A stretch of 64,000 bases of DNA from Primulina eburnea (lineage: Eukaryota; Streptophyta; Magnoliopsida; Lamiales; Gesneriaceae): contig NC_133116.1 of assembly GCF_022965805.1 (NCBI RefSeq), forward strand, positions 8,204,601 to 8,268,600. The letters are read 5' to 3'. Below the pieces are notes generated by a model. The model was not told the origin of the DNA, made no database searches, and worked only from the letters and a program-made list of their open reading frames with translations. The stretch's first letter is position 1; the number at the start of each line of letters is the position of its first letter. A program made the translations under genes and the position numbers. Shown piece after piece: positions 13,304-24,115 of this stretch.

Positions 13304-16300
13304 CTACTTTGGTTCTCCCAGTGGGATGTTGTCCATGTGCCTCACTTCATTTCCAAAGTAGTGCTTGACCCTCTGACCATTGACTTTGAATTTCTCACCA
13401 TTTTTGCATTTTAGCTCAATTGCCCCGTATGGGTACACTGCTTCCACTGTGAACGGTCCAGACCATCGTGATTTTAACTTACCAGGAAACAGCTTCAGTC
13501 GAGAATTGAATAGTAACACCTGTTGCCCTGGTTCAAAAAGTCGGCGAAGAATTTGCTTGTCATGCCATCTCTTTGTATTTTCCTTGTATATCTTGGCATT
13601 TTCGTATGCGTCATTCCTAAACTCCTCCATTTCATTCAGCTGCAGCAGTCGCTGTTCGCCCGATGCTTGCTTATCAAAATTTAGCTTTTTCACCGCCCAA
13701 TATGCTTTGTGCTCCAGTTCCACAGGGAGATGACAAGCTTTTCCAAAGACCAACCTATACGGAGACATCCCGATAGGTGTCTTGTATGCAGTCCTGTATG
13801 CCCATAATGCATCATCTAGCTTGATCGCCCAATCCTTCCGGTTTGTCTTCACTGTCTTTTCTAAGATTTGTTTGATCTCCCGGTTGGATATCTCTGCTTG
13901 CCCATTGGCTTGCGGGTGGTATGCCAGTGTCACCCTGTGCTTCACATCATACTTGGCCAATAGTGAGTTAAAAATTTTATTACAGAAATGCGTACCTTCA
14001 TCACTGATAATGGCCCTAGGCGTTCCAAATCTTGTGAAGATGTTCCTGTGAACAAACTTAACAACAACTCGAGCGTCATTAGTACTGGTGGCGATTGCTT
14101 CCACCCACTTTGACACATAATCAACAGCAAGTAAGATGTAAGATTGACCAAAAGAAGATGGGAATGGACCCATAAAATCAATACCCCAGACATCAAAAAG
14201 TTCCACCTCCAAAATATTTGTTAGTGGTAATTCATGTCGTCTAGAAATATTGCCAACTCTTTGACATTTATCACATGACTTGACTAAAGTATAACTGTCT
14301 TTAAATAAATTAGGCCAATAGAAACCTGACTGTAATACCTTAGCTGCTGTTCTAGATGCTCCAAAGTGTCCACCATAGGGTGAGGAATGACACTGCTCTA
14401 GAATCATACCCGCTTCTTCCTCTGCTACACATCGTCTAATTATCTGATCAGCGCATCTCTTGAACAAGAACGGATCGTCCCACAGATAAAACTTGGCATC
14501 ATGAAGAAATTTCTTCTTTTGATGATACGTTAAATCTGAAGGTAATTCTCCTGCAGCAAGGAAATTAGCTATATCTGCAAACCACGGATGTGGAACACTC
14601 ACCTTGAAAAGTTGTTCATCTGGGAACGACTCGTTGATAGCTCCACCTTCAGCTCTTTCTTCCAGCTCTAGTCGTGACAGGTGATCAGCCACCTGGTTCT
14701 CACAACCTTTCTTGTCCTTGACCTCAAAGTCAAATTCTTGAAGTAGGAGTATCCATCGTATCAACCTAGGCTTGGCATCCTTCTTTGCAAAGAGGTAACG
14801 AAGAGCTGCATGGTCAGTAAAAACAGTTACCTTGGTGCCAATGAGATATGTTCTGAACTTGTCGAATGCAAACACCACTGCTAGCATTTCTTTCTCAGTA
14901 GTTGTGTAATTCTGTTGGGCCGCATTGAGTGTACGACTAGCATAGTAGATGGTCTTGAACATCTTGTCTCGCCTTTGTCCCAATACTGCTCCCACAGCAT
15001 AGTCGCTCGCATCGCACATGAGCTCAAAGGGCTCCCTCCAGTCAGGCACTATCATGATAGGTGCAGAAATCAGAGCTGTCTTGATTTTGTTAAACGCCTG
15101 CAAACAATCATCGTCAAAAATAAATGTAGAATCTTTCTCTAACAAATTACATAAAGGTCTAGTGATTTTAGAGAAATCTTTAATAAAACGACGATAGAAC
15201 CCGGCATGTCCCAAGAAACTTCTGATCCCCTTCACATTCTTTGGTGGTGGGAGGTTTTCAATTGCCACAACTTTGGCTCTGTCCACCTCCATTCCTCTCG
15301 CTGAAATTTTGTGCCCAAGCACAATACCTTCTTGCACCATGAAGTGACATTTCTCCCAATTCAACACTAAATTCTTCTCCTGACATCTCTGCAAAACAAG
15401 GGTTAAATTCTGCAAACAGTGATCAAATGATGAACCAAAGACAGATATATCATCCATGAAAACCTCCATTATCTCCTCAATCATATCAGAAAATATGGCC
15501 ATCATACACCTCTGAAAAGTAGCAGGTGCATTGCAAAGACCAAATGGCATTCTCCTGAAGGCAAAAGTACCGTAGGGACAAGTGAAGGTAGTCTTCTCCT
15601 GATCCTCCGGTGCTATCACAATCTGATTGTAACCTGAATAACCATCTAGAAAGCAATAATAATGATAACCACCTACTCTATCAAGCATCTGATCAATAAA
15701 GGGGAGGGGGAAGTGATCTTTCCTAGTCGCATCATTCAATTTTCTGTAGTCGATACACACTCGCCAACCAGTCACTGGACGAGTTGAAATCAATTCATTA
15801 TTCTCATTTCTCACTACAGTTATACCTCCCTTTTTAGGCACTACTTGTACTGGTGAAACCCAAGAACTGTCAGATATAGCATAAATAACACCAGCATTTA
15901 ACAATTTTAATACCTCAGCCCTCACAACCTCTTTCATGGCTGGATTAAGCCTCCTCTGATGATCAACATATGGGGAATAGGACTCCTGCATCAAGATTTT
16001 ATGCATACAAACAGTAGGGCTAATCCCCTTTATATCAGCAATTGTCCAACCCAAAGCAGATTTAAATTCTCTCAACACCCTCAACAATCTATCTTTCTCA
16101 TTACTAGTAAGAGCAGAAGATATAATTACCGGATGTGACGAACCCTCGTCTAGGAAAGCATAGCACAAGTGACTCGGTAAATCCTTCAATACAGGGGATG
16201 CTTTTGGTACCTCTCTACTTGCATCCTCAAGTAACTCCTCCAGTTGGGCATCACTCTTTTCCTTAGGTAGTGTATTGAGAGCAAGTAACTCCTCTTGCAC

Positions 16301-18607
16301 ATCCCAATCATCTTCATCTAGTGTAGAAGCTGATTCCAACAAGCATCTCTCCAAAGAGTCTTTTGTCAACTTACCTGCACCAACATGAGATACACATGAA
16401 TCAATTATATCAATACTCTTACAAGTACTTACCTCATTTGGTCCCTTGATGGTGTTGTAGATGTTGAAAACAACTTCTTCTCCACCTACTCTCAAGGTGA
16501 GCTCGCCTTTGTGCGCATCAATCAATGCCTTCCCGGTAGCTAGGAATGGCCTTCCAAAGATAAGCGGAGTCTCCTGGTCTTCTTCCATATCTAATATGAC
16601 AAAATCAGCAGGAAATATGAATTTGTCTACCTTTACCAGCACATCCTCTACTATCCCTCGTGGGTAGGTAAGTGATCTGTCCGCCAACTGTAAAGTAATA
16701 GTGCTAGGTTTCACCTCGCCAAGCTCCAAAGTCCTGTAAATAGAAAAAGGCATTAAATTTATACTAGCACCTAAATCACATAAAGCTCTATTTACTCTAG
16801 AACCACCAATAACACAAGGAATAGTAAAACTCCCTGGATCTTTGAGTTTCTGGGGTAGTTTCCTTTGGAGTATTGCACTACACTCTTCGGTCAGCTTTAC
16901 AGTTTCAAATTCTTGGATCCTCCTCTTTTTGGACATCACATCTTTGATGAACTTAGCATAATTGGGCATTTGCTCCAATGCATCGGCGAATGGGATGTTG
17001 ATGTGTATTTTCTTGAAAATTTCTAGAAACTTCGCAAACTGATCATCCAACCCTTTCTTCTTGAACCTCTGTGGATATGGAAGATTTACCTTCGGTAAAG
17101 GCTGCTGTTTAAGTACTTTCTCAGGTTCCTCTACTTTCTCTTCTCTAACACTTGCACTCTTTTCATCATCTTCCTCAACAAGAATCTCTACACTCTCTTC
17201 CGTCGGCTCTTGGATGCCAATTTCCTTACCACTTCTCAATGTGACAGCTTTGCACTGCTCCCTAGGATTCACCTCGGTGTTGCTGGGAAACTGCCCTCGA
17301 TTCTGATCTTTCAAAGCATTGGCTAGTTGCCCTATCTGTGTCTCCAAGGACTTCATCGTGGCACCCATATTGCCCATGTGTGTCTCCATGTTATCAAGAC
17401 GAGACTCAGTTCTCGCCATCCTCTTCCCAGACTCAGTCACAAATGTGCCCACTAGATCTTCAAAAGATGGCTTTCCTTCCCCTTTCTGTGTATTGAACCC
17501 CGGTGGAGGATTCAACACGTTCTTGTTGTTCGCATAAGAGAAATTCTCGTGATTCCTCAAACCTGGATGATAAGTATTAGGGGGAGGATTACCTCGATAA
17601 CCTCCAAAGCCACGGTTGTTGATGTACTGAGCTTCCTCCATAACTGGCTCTTCCTCAGCAGTCACCAGTGCTACTTCAGACGTAGCTTGGCTTGCTTTGT
17701 TCATCGCTGCAATTTGTGTAGTCAATGCCGAAACCTGTGCAGTAAGTGATGTAATCGGGTCTACGGCATACACTCCAGCAGGTTTCTTTGCTCCAGATCT
17801 TTCACTCGGCCACTGATAACTGTTGATGGTCATCTGTTCAAGCAAATCATAGGCCTCATCAGGTGTTTTAGAAAAAATAGTACCTCCGGCGGCAGCATCC
17901 ACATTCCCTCTAGTCGGCCCATCCAAACCATTGTAAAATAGCTCGATTTGTACCCAATCTGCATATCCATGATTCGGACACTTCCTGAGTAACTCTTTGT
18001 ATCGCTCCCACGCCTCATATAATACCTCAAATTCTCTCTGCCTGAAGTTGGTGATATCTATTTTCAGCTGAGCAGATTTAGCAGGAGGAAAATATTTTGA
18101 CAAGAACTTCGTAACCAAATCCGCCCAAGTAGTAACACTTCCCAGTGGTAGAGATTGGAGCCAACTCCTTGCGTGATCCCTAAGAGAAAATGGAAACAGG
18201 CGCAATCGAATAAGTTCGTCAGAAACACCATTCATTTTTACCGTATCCGTGATCTCCAGAAAAGTCCTGAGGTGAAGATGGGGATCTGCAGTGGCTGCTC
18301 CTCCAAATTGGTTCTGTTGAACCATGTTAATGAGTGCGGGCTTTAGCTCGAAGTTGTTAGCAGCAATGGTTCCGCGAGCTATTCCAGAGTAGTGAGCGTT
18401 GATGATAGGACGGAAATGTTCTCGGATTGGTACCTCTCTAGGGGGCTCATTCTGGTTGTCTCTGTTTTCAGCCATTGCTTTAATTTCGTCTCTCCTCGCT
18501 TTCCTTAATCTCCTGGCAGTTCTTTCGATCTCCGGATCAAAAATTAGCAAGTCGGGATTTTGATATTTTCGCATGCACTGCAAAACAAAAAGACTATAGA
18601 TTAACAA
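13304..18607 (-). CDS. Athila-type gag-pol polyprotein, uninterrupted
   Basis: A single open frame of 1767 codons. Residues about 40-320 are the Athila gag ([12 protein letters not shown] and [15 protein letters not shown] are typical). A low-complexity linker follows. The retropepsin-like protease has [11 protein letters not shown] near residue 610; DLG in place of DTG is usual in Athila. Reverse transcriptase contains [13 protein letters not shown] and FMDDISV near 1050, then RNase H ([12 protein letters not shown] near 1197). Integrase has an HHCC region near 1440, then [15 protein letters not shown] and [10 protein letters not shown] giving D,D,E near 1475, 1535 and 1570. Met1 is the first in-frame Met after the primer site; Met12 is an equally plausible start. 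No frameshift or stop is visible, so the element may still encode functional proteins, although its truncated 3' LTR should block normal mobilisation. Confidence 0.93.
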   Translation of the reverse strand: MLIYSLFVLQCMRKYQNPDLLIFDPEIERTARRLRKARRDEIKAMAENRDNQNEPPREVPIREHFRPIINAHYSGIARGTIAANNFELKPALINMVQQNQFGGAATADPHLHLRTFLEITDTVKMNGVSDELIRLRLFPFSLRDHARSWLQSLPLGSVTTWADLVTKFLSKYFPPAKSAQLKIDITNFRQREFEVLYEAWERYKELLRKCPNHGYADWVQIELFYNGLDGPTRGNVDAAAGGTIFSKTPDEAYDLLEQMTINSYQWPSERSGAKKPAGVYAVDPITSLTAQVSALTTQIAAMNKASQATSEVALVTAEEEPVMEEAQYINNRGFGGYRGNPPPNTYHPGLRNHENFSYANNKNVLNPPPGFNTQKGEGKPSFEDLVGTFVTESGKRMARTESRLDNMETHMGNMGATMKSLETQIGQLANALKDQNRGQFPSNTEVNPREQCKAVTLRSGKEIGIQEPTEESVEILVEEDDEKSASVREEKVEEPEKVLKQQPLPKVNLPYPQRFKKKGLDDQFAKFLEIFKKIHINIPFADALEQMPNYAKFIKDVMSKKRRIQEFETVKLTEECSAILQRKLPQKLKDPGSFTIPCVIGGSRVNRALCDLGASINLMPFSIYRTLELGEVKPSTITLQLADRSLTYPRGIVEDVLVKVDKFIFPADFVILDMEEDQETPLIFGRPFLATGKALIDAHKGELTLRVGGEEVVFNIYNTIKGPNEVSTCKSIDIIDSCVSHVGAGKLTKDSLERCLLESASTLDEDDWDVQEELLALNTLPKEKSDAQLEELLEDASREVPKASPVLKDLPSHLCYAFLDEGSSHPVIISSALTSNEKDRLLRVLREFKSALGWTIADIKGISPTVCMHKILMQESYSPYVDHQRRLNPAMKEVVRAEVLKLLNAGVIYAISDSSWVSPVQVVPKKGGITVVRNENNELISTRPVTGWRVCIDYRKLNDATRKDHFPLPFIDQMLDRVGGYHYYCFLDGYSGYNQIVIAPEDQEKTTFTCPYGTFAFRRMPFGLCNAPATFQRCMMAIFSDMIEEIMEVFMDDISVFGSSFDHCLQNLTLVLQRCQEKNLVLNWEKCHFMVQEGIVLGHKISARGMEVDRAKVVAIENLPPPKNVKGIRSFLGHAGFYRRFIKDFSKITRPLCNLLEKDSTFIFDDDCLQAFNKIKTALISAPIMIVPDWREPFELMCDASDYAVGAVLGQRRDKMFKTIYYASRTLNAAQQNYTTTEKEMLAVVFAFDKFRTYLIGTKVTVFTDHAALRYLFAKKDAKPRLIRWILLLQEFDFEVKDKKGCENQVADHLSRLELEERAEGGAINESFPDEQLFKVSVPHPWFADIANFLAAGELPSDLTYHQKKKFLHDAKFYLWDDPFLFKRCADQIIRRCVAEEEAGMILEQCHSSPYGGHFGASRTAAKVLQSGFYWPNLFKDSYTLVKSCDKCQRVGNISRRHELPLTNILEVELFDVWGIDFMGPFPSSFGQSYILLAVDYVSKWVEAIATSTNDARVVVKFVHRNIFTRFGTPRAIISDEGTHFCNKIFNSLLAKYDVKHRVTLAYHPQANGQAEISNREIKQILEKTVKTNRKDWAIKLDDALWAYRTAYKTPIGMSPYRLVFGKACHLPVELEHKAYWAVKKLNFDKQASGEQRLLQLNEMEEFRNDAYENAKIYKENTKRWHDKQILRRLFEPGQQVLLFNSRLKLFPGKLKSRWSGPFTVEAVYPYGAIELKCKNGEKFKVNGQRVKHYFGNEVRHMDNIPLGEPK

Positions 18608-18690
18608 AATGAAGAAAACAAAATAAAATAAAGTCTAAATTAAAATCAATACTACTTAGTAATGATATCAATATGCATTTAAATAGTTTA

Positions 18691-18709
18691 CTCCCCGGCA
18701 ACGGCGCCA
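18691..18709 (-). other. RLG-1 primer-binding site (tRNA-Asp type)
   Basis: On the minus strand, a few bases after the LTR end, the sequence reads TGGCGCCGTTGCCGGGGA, the complement of a plant tRNA-Asp 3' end, a primer commonly used by Athila-group elements. Confidence 0.85.
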
Positions 18710-18715
18710 AAAACT

Positions 18716-20145
18716 TGTTGCGAGTTTTCACTACCGCAAGTATACGGTGTCAAGTTTTAGTACTGGGTTGAGTACAGATATCGTTCCTACGAAGAGTAAT
18801 TATTTAAAATCGAATATTAAGTACCATAATTGACATAGCTTAACTTTATTTAGACAAATCGAATAATTGGTTTTTAAGCAATTCAAATAAAATAACAACT
18901 CCTAAAATTCTAGCACACAGTCGAATTTCAATGGGTAAATAAATCTAGAGATATGATTTCGTCGAGTCTCCCCTATGCTAAATTAATCATGACTAACATT
19001 AAATTAAATTGCACCATATTTATTAACCAAGAACTCACAATATTTCCTATTCCCTCTGTCGAGTGCTAAATAGAAATGTATTACCTATTACCGATTTTAA
19101 TATGTCTATTCAAAATCATGCAACAAGTAATAAATGCACACAAGGTTCTATTATGGTTTCGCCAAAGTTATACGTCTTTTGCACGCTATAAATATCTGAC
19201 GATGCGATTTCCCTTGTCCTAATTTCGATCACCTCTCTCGAGTGTTAGATCTCAATTGTTTTATCATTCAAATTATGGCCAGTAATCCAAAAGCATTTAA
19301 TACCGGAAATCACAAACAAACACGATGAAATAATTCAATGCAATATCAAAACGTCGATAACAAAGGTTCGACTTCGACTACGTCAATCTCTAGAAAATAA
19401 AATTTAGTTCATACTCAAAAGTAGATCACAACAAAACCTGTTTGTAATCATAAAAAACGTAAAAGTAAGAAACCGAATAAAGAACGTGTTGGCGAGAGAT
19501 GGAAGTGCGTCTCCGTGTCCGGATGAAGCGTCTTCAATCTCCGTTCTTCGCGCTCCGTCGTCCGTGCTCTCGCTTTTTTTTCTCCTGGTGACGGCTGTGC
19601 TCCAATATTTCTGAATCCCCTTTTAGTCCGTGCGAAAACCTATTTTAAATTCGGACATCGCGCCACGCGCATATGCGCGCTATGAGCGGCGCATATGCGC
19701 GCTTCTCTCTGGATGGGTCGCGCATGTGCGCGACATTTGGTGGCGCATGTGCGCGGGTGCTGTTGGTGCTGGCCTTCTTCTTGCGCGCATATGCGCGCCA
19801 TGAACGGCGCATATGCGCGCTGCCCTCGGGTTGTTGCCTGCTGTATCTCGCGCATGTGCGCGCCATTAGCGGCGCATATGCGCGGAACTTTCTGTAAATC
19901 ACGCGCATGTGCGCGTGAATAAGTCGCGCATGTGCGCGAAGCTTTCTGCATTCCACCCTTCGGACTATCGCTCACACTTCTTCTCCTAGGCGCCATTTTA
20001 GCTCGTTTTCACGCACATATTGTATCCGCACCTAGATTCCTGCAATCACACCAAAAACAACACGGAACACATAATTCTGCCCAAAAAAGACCAACAATCT
20101 ATATGAAATATAGGACTAATATAAGTGCATAAAATGCACTTATCA
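18716..20145 (-). repeat. RLG-1 full-length 5' LTR
   Basis: 1430 bp, TG...CA. In element orientation it starts TGATAAGTGCATTTTATGCA and ends CTCGCAACA. It contains a dense array of GC-rich palindromes at 19666-19938. Confidence 0.9.
19666..19938. repeat. array of ten GCGCAT(A/G)TGCGC palindromes
   Basis: Ten units within 273 bp, at about 19666, 19689, 19719, 19743, 19783, 19806, 19849, 19871, 19902 and 19925. Five have the core GCGCATATGCGC and five GCGCATGTGCGC. Spacing is irregular (about 20-40 nt), and each core is an E-box of the CANNTG type flanked by CpG. The array lies inside the RLG-1 LTR. Reading frames of 74-118 codons across it are by-products of the repeats. Confidence 0.92.
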
Positions 20146-20150
20146 ACAAC

Positions 20151-20862
20151 ACGTTATCAGCACGAAGCTCTAAAAGTCCTACATACTTTTCCAAACTCCA
20201 AACAGAAAAAAGGTAAAAAAAAGTAATAATATTTATTTTACTGTTATTTATTTATTGTGTATTTATTTAATATACAATATAATGTTATTATTAGAAATAA
20301 TAAAATAAATTTTTCATAAACTTGTTATAAATCCTGGGAGGATGTTAAGACAACATCCCACACTCCCGGTAAGGGATACGACAAGTATAAAAGCCTATAA
20401 GGTTTTTAAACAAAATAAATTATGACACTCATTATAATATTATGATATGATATACATAATTATTTAAACATGTCTAATATTATATATACCATATTATTAC
20501 CATAAAATTATACAAATACATACCTTTATTTTTTTGTACACCAACGGTCATAAATGGTAAAAAAAAGGCTAGTTTTTGCCCTATAAATATGATCTCATAA
20601 ACACATTCAATCACTCCAACTTTCTCTTCTTCTCTAAAAATTATTCATCATCAAATTTTTCGAAAAAAAAAGAAGATGGTTTTCTCAAGGATATTTTAAA
20701 TTATTTTGGTTATCATACTCACGAGTCTTGTATTTATCGGAGAATATCCTCCTCGTGCGTTTTCTTTATTTTTACAAATACTTGTACTTGTTGTTTATCC
20801 GTTACTTTGTATTGCAATATTTATTAACTAATAAAATGCATCGTAATTTTTTTAGTACCACC
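20151..20862 (+). other. RLC-2 5' leader with unusual primer-binding site
   Basis: Directly after the LTR end (20151) the sequence reads CGTTATCAGCACGAAGCTC instead of the initiator tRNA-Met complement seen in RLC-1, RLC-3 and RLC-4. The leader runs about 700 nt to the gag ATG. A decayed purine/TA-rich stretch and the pattern CCTATAAATATGATC (about 20579) are present, the latter possibly a fortuitous TATA-like sequence. Confidence 0.65.
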
Positions 20863-21359
20863 ATGCCAAATTTAACAAAGCTCGAATTTGTTGCGCTCGA
20901 CATCACGGGAAAGAATTATATGCCATGGACTCTAGATGTAGAAATGCATCTTGAGTCATTGGGTCTAAGCGAGACCATCAAAGAAAATGACATATGCACG
21001 TCACAAGAAAAGGCAAGAGCCATGATATTTTTGCGTCGACATCTCGACGATGGATTAAAATGTGAATATCTGACTGAAAAAAATCCCATGGCTTTGTGGA
21101 AGGGATTAAAAGAAAGATTCGAACATATAAGAGAAGTTATACTTCCGACCGCCCGGGATGAATGGAATACATTGAGATTCCAAGACTTTAAAAAAGTCAG
21201 TGATTACAATTCGGCGATGTATAGAATAATCTCGCAATTAAAATTTTGTAGACATGAGGTCACAGAATCTGAGATGCTTGAAAAAACATTTTCCACGTTT
21301 CATGCATCAAATATTACTCTACAGCAACAATATAGAGTACGTGGATTCGCGAGATATTC

Positions 21360-21550
21360 TGTAATGCCCAAAGATTTGGTTACCGTAATCTGAGATGATT
21401 AACGTAATCTGAGATGATTTATTGATGATGAACTGATATGATTATAGATGCATTATGCCGAGACCGAACGGGGCCAAGTATATGACTTATACAAGAATTG
21501 GACAGAACTATTGGCGCCCGAGCGGTAGTTTTTAACCGCTCGAGCGCCAA
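21360..21550 (+). repeat. RLG-2 5' LTR remnant (191 bp)
   Basis: Matches 22646-22836 with two substitutions, ending just after the first GC-rich hairpin (21511-21550). The sequence then becomes internal DNA. Confidence 0.85.
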
Positions 21551-22645
21551 TGTGTATATCAAATAGTTCGAATCAGAAAGAACAGATATTGTCAGAAGCT
21601 TACAGTCATGGATTCAGTGTTCTGTCTGATGATTGAGACTGTATTGTATTCGAACAGATAGTTGTGATATAGACAGATGAGATCAGTTATAACAGAAATG
21701 TATTGAAATGTTGGCAGAAATTGTACTGATATGTCTAAATCGCTAACAGAAAAGATAGAAAGATAGAACTCAGAAGATTTATTACAGAATTGTATAGTTC
21801 TAAATAGAAATGAGAGTACATTTCTATGGCTTTCGTAATGAAATTACCGCTATTTTCTTCAGATTGAGATATGATATGATTGTGATTGACAGATTGTTCA
21901 ATCTATATCTATCAGTTTGTACCAGATAACGTACAAACATGACCAAATGACACAGATTGATGTCAGAAAAGTGGTCAGAAAGATCAGAATGCCATAGTAG
22001 ATTATGTCAGATTGTAATGTTGCTTGAGTTGTATTCGTGATAGAATATATCATGAACTCTCTCTTAGATTGTTTACAGATTGACAGGCAGTCAGAATGGG
22101 TTATCTAGCTAGTGGAAGACCTTGGCACAGCTTTAGTGCTGGATGTTAGCACTATGCAGCTTTAGTGCTGGATGTTAACACTAATTGATATGATTTAATA
22201 TCACTGCGTGATAATAGCTATCAGTTTATCAGATGAGTAATGAGATAGTTATAGACAAGACAGTATACGATGAGTACTACAGATCTCATTTGAAGACAAT
22301 TCGAAGGAAGATGAAGATAGTTCAGAATGGACAGATTTAAGAAACCAACGTCGGATGATGACGATTGGTATTCGAAGCTGAAGACTGTAGATGTCTTTGA
22401 TAACAGCAGATGGTACGGATATGTGATGAACTGGAATTGGTTTATACGGATGTTGTATAACCAACATAGCAAGATCTGTCAGAAGGATTGGAGAAGTATT
22501 ATGATATTATACTTAGGAAATTCGTATTCCAGACTGGAATCAGATATTTGAGTTTTGGTTTAAACTCTATATACATTTCTTCTGATATATCTGAATTGAT
22601 TACTTGCGAGTTCGAGGATGAACTCAGATCTAAGAGGGGGAGAAA
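21551..22645 (+). other. RLG-2 internal remnant
   Basis: No domain is recognisable. It contains two copies of a roughly 25-bp unit with CAGCTTTAGTGCTGGATGTT (about 22126-22183), a 74-codon frame (22327-22551) that I do not recognise, and the purine tract at 22632-22645. It is probably the 3' end of a formerly longer internal region. Confidence 0.6.
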
Positions 22646-22796
22646 TGTAATGCCCAAGGATTTGGTTACCGTAATCTGAGATGATTAACGTAATCTGAGA
22701 TGATTTATTGACGATGAACTGATATGATTATAGATGCATTATGCCGAGACCGAACGGGGCCAAGTATATGACTTATACAAGAATTGGACAGAACTA

Positions 22797-23011
22797 TTGG
22801 CGCCCGAGCGGTAGTTTTTAACCGCTCGAGCGCCAATGTTCAATAAATGAGGCTTCGGGCAGAAAGCTTGGCGCCCGGGCGGTAGTTTTTGACCGCCCGA
22901 GCGCCATCGAGTTGTGCAGGGAGACAGAGCGCCCCGCGCCCGGGCGGCAGATTTTGACCGCCCGAGCGCTGAGCTCGCGCCCGGGCAGAAATTTATTACC
23001 GCCCGAGCGCG
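22797..23011. repeat. array of four GC-rich hairpins
   Basis: Four similar inverted repeats at 22797-22836, 22868-22905, 22936-22969 and 22976-23011. The arms follow GCGCCCGGGCGGT and ACCGCCCGAGCGC with a loop of 6-10 T/A-rich bases. The first has a 16-bp stem with one mismatch, and its copy in the 5' LTR remnant lies at 21511-21550. Arm differences between units are in part compensated, for example AGCGGT pairing with ACCGCT in unit 1 and GGCGGT with ACCGCC in unit 2. Confidence 0.9.
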
Positions 23012-23869
23012 AGGCGTGTCGCAGGAAGGATGTGCCACTTGCCTTGTTGCATGCGCGAGGTATATATATATATATACATGCAATTCATTTTAACAATTTC
23101 AGACGGAAAGAAATCGAGAAAAGGTTTCTGGAAAAGGGTTGAAAATCCTTACGCCTTTTGTGAGAAATCCGTCCGTCTGATTTTGAATCCGACTTCGGTA
23201 TCAAGTTCCTATCGACGTAGGCTATAACTGGACGTAAGTTTTACTACGTTTTGACATGCTTTGAAATTATGATATTGTCAGAATTGAATGGAACTCATAT
23301 ATGTTATTCTTGACATATTAGACATCATAGCATCGAAGTCAGATTAAGAAACGGACTGATTATGGAATTGTCATGATTTTCGGAATAGTTTTGGAGTCGA
23401 CTTGATATCAGAATGTAATTATCATCGATTATGAGGTGTTAGAATCGATATCTGACTGATATGATATGGCTGGATATATTGAGATTATACTGTTATGATA
23501 TTGAAACAGAATTTGATTGAATTCTGATTATATCCAGTATTGATTGAATGGTGTATTGATACCGTACCTTCGATATTGTTATTGTCAGACTGAGTATTGA
23601 CAGGCTTGGGGTTCGAGACTTCGACAGAGCCAGGGTATCAGAAAGAAAGGTATAAATTAATGTTGTGTTGGGATTGCACAACTCGGGGAAGGTTTGACTC
23701 GAGTTTCCCTAAATCACATACTTAGTTTATTACATTGATTCTTGTAATTAATAAGATTGATGATTGTAGTCTATTGATTTATAGCCACTGCATGTAATGA
23801 CTGCTGATTCGCTAGTCATTGATTGAATTGCTTAGATGCTGACTGTATGTATTGATTACTGAGTCGTTG

Positions 23870-24115
23870 AGTCATAGGCTGATTCGCCTAGTCACCGGCT
23901 GATTCGTCGGGTTATTGACTGATTCGTCCATTATAGGCTGATTCGCCTAGTCACCGGCTGATTCGTCTGGTGATTGACTGATTCGTCTAAACTTAAGCTG
24001 ATTCGCTTAATTACAGGCTGAGTTGTCTGATTATTGGCTGATTCGCCTAATTACTGGCTGATTCGTCAGGTTATTGACTGAGTCGTCAATTCTGCGGCTG
24101 ATTCGCCCAGACACT
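23870..24115. repeat. LTR minisatellite of about 20-bp units
   Basis: About a dozen imperfect tandem units built on GGCTGATTCGCCTAGTCACC, with variants such as GACTGATTCGTC and GGCTGATTCGTC. It lies within the RLG-2 3' LTR. Confidence 0.85.

Larger units (their letters stand above)
12824..20150 (-). mobile_element. RLG-1: Athila-like Ty3/gypsy retrotransposon with open gag-pol
   Basis: The element proper is 12829-20145 on the minus strand. It is flanked by ACAAC (12824-12828 and 20146-20150) and inserted in the 3' end of the RLC-2 5' LTR. The 5' LTR is 18716-20145 (1430 bp); the 3' LTR retains only 385 bp (12829-13213). The primer-binding site matches tRNA-Asp. The gag-pol sequence, the DLGA protease motif and the FMDD reverse transcriptase motif fit the Athila lineage. 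No env-like frame exists between the pol stop and the 3' LTR remnant, so that region and the polypurine tract are missing together with most of the 3' LTR. The comparable LTR parts look identical, so the insertion is recent. Confidence 0.92.

Noticed and set aside
19640..19996. Overlapping reading frames of 74-118 codons on both strands rich in RAHAR, RICA and HMR repeats
   Set aside because: They exist because the GCGCATRTGCGC array lacks stop codons in most frames. They lie inside an LTR and have no family resemblance.
19666..24115. CRISPR-like regular repeats
   Set aside because: The spacing is irregular or absent, the units are palindromes or degenerate minisatellites within LTRs, and the setting is a plant genome without cas genes.
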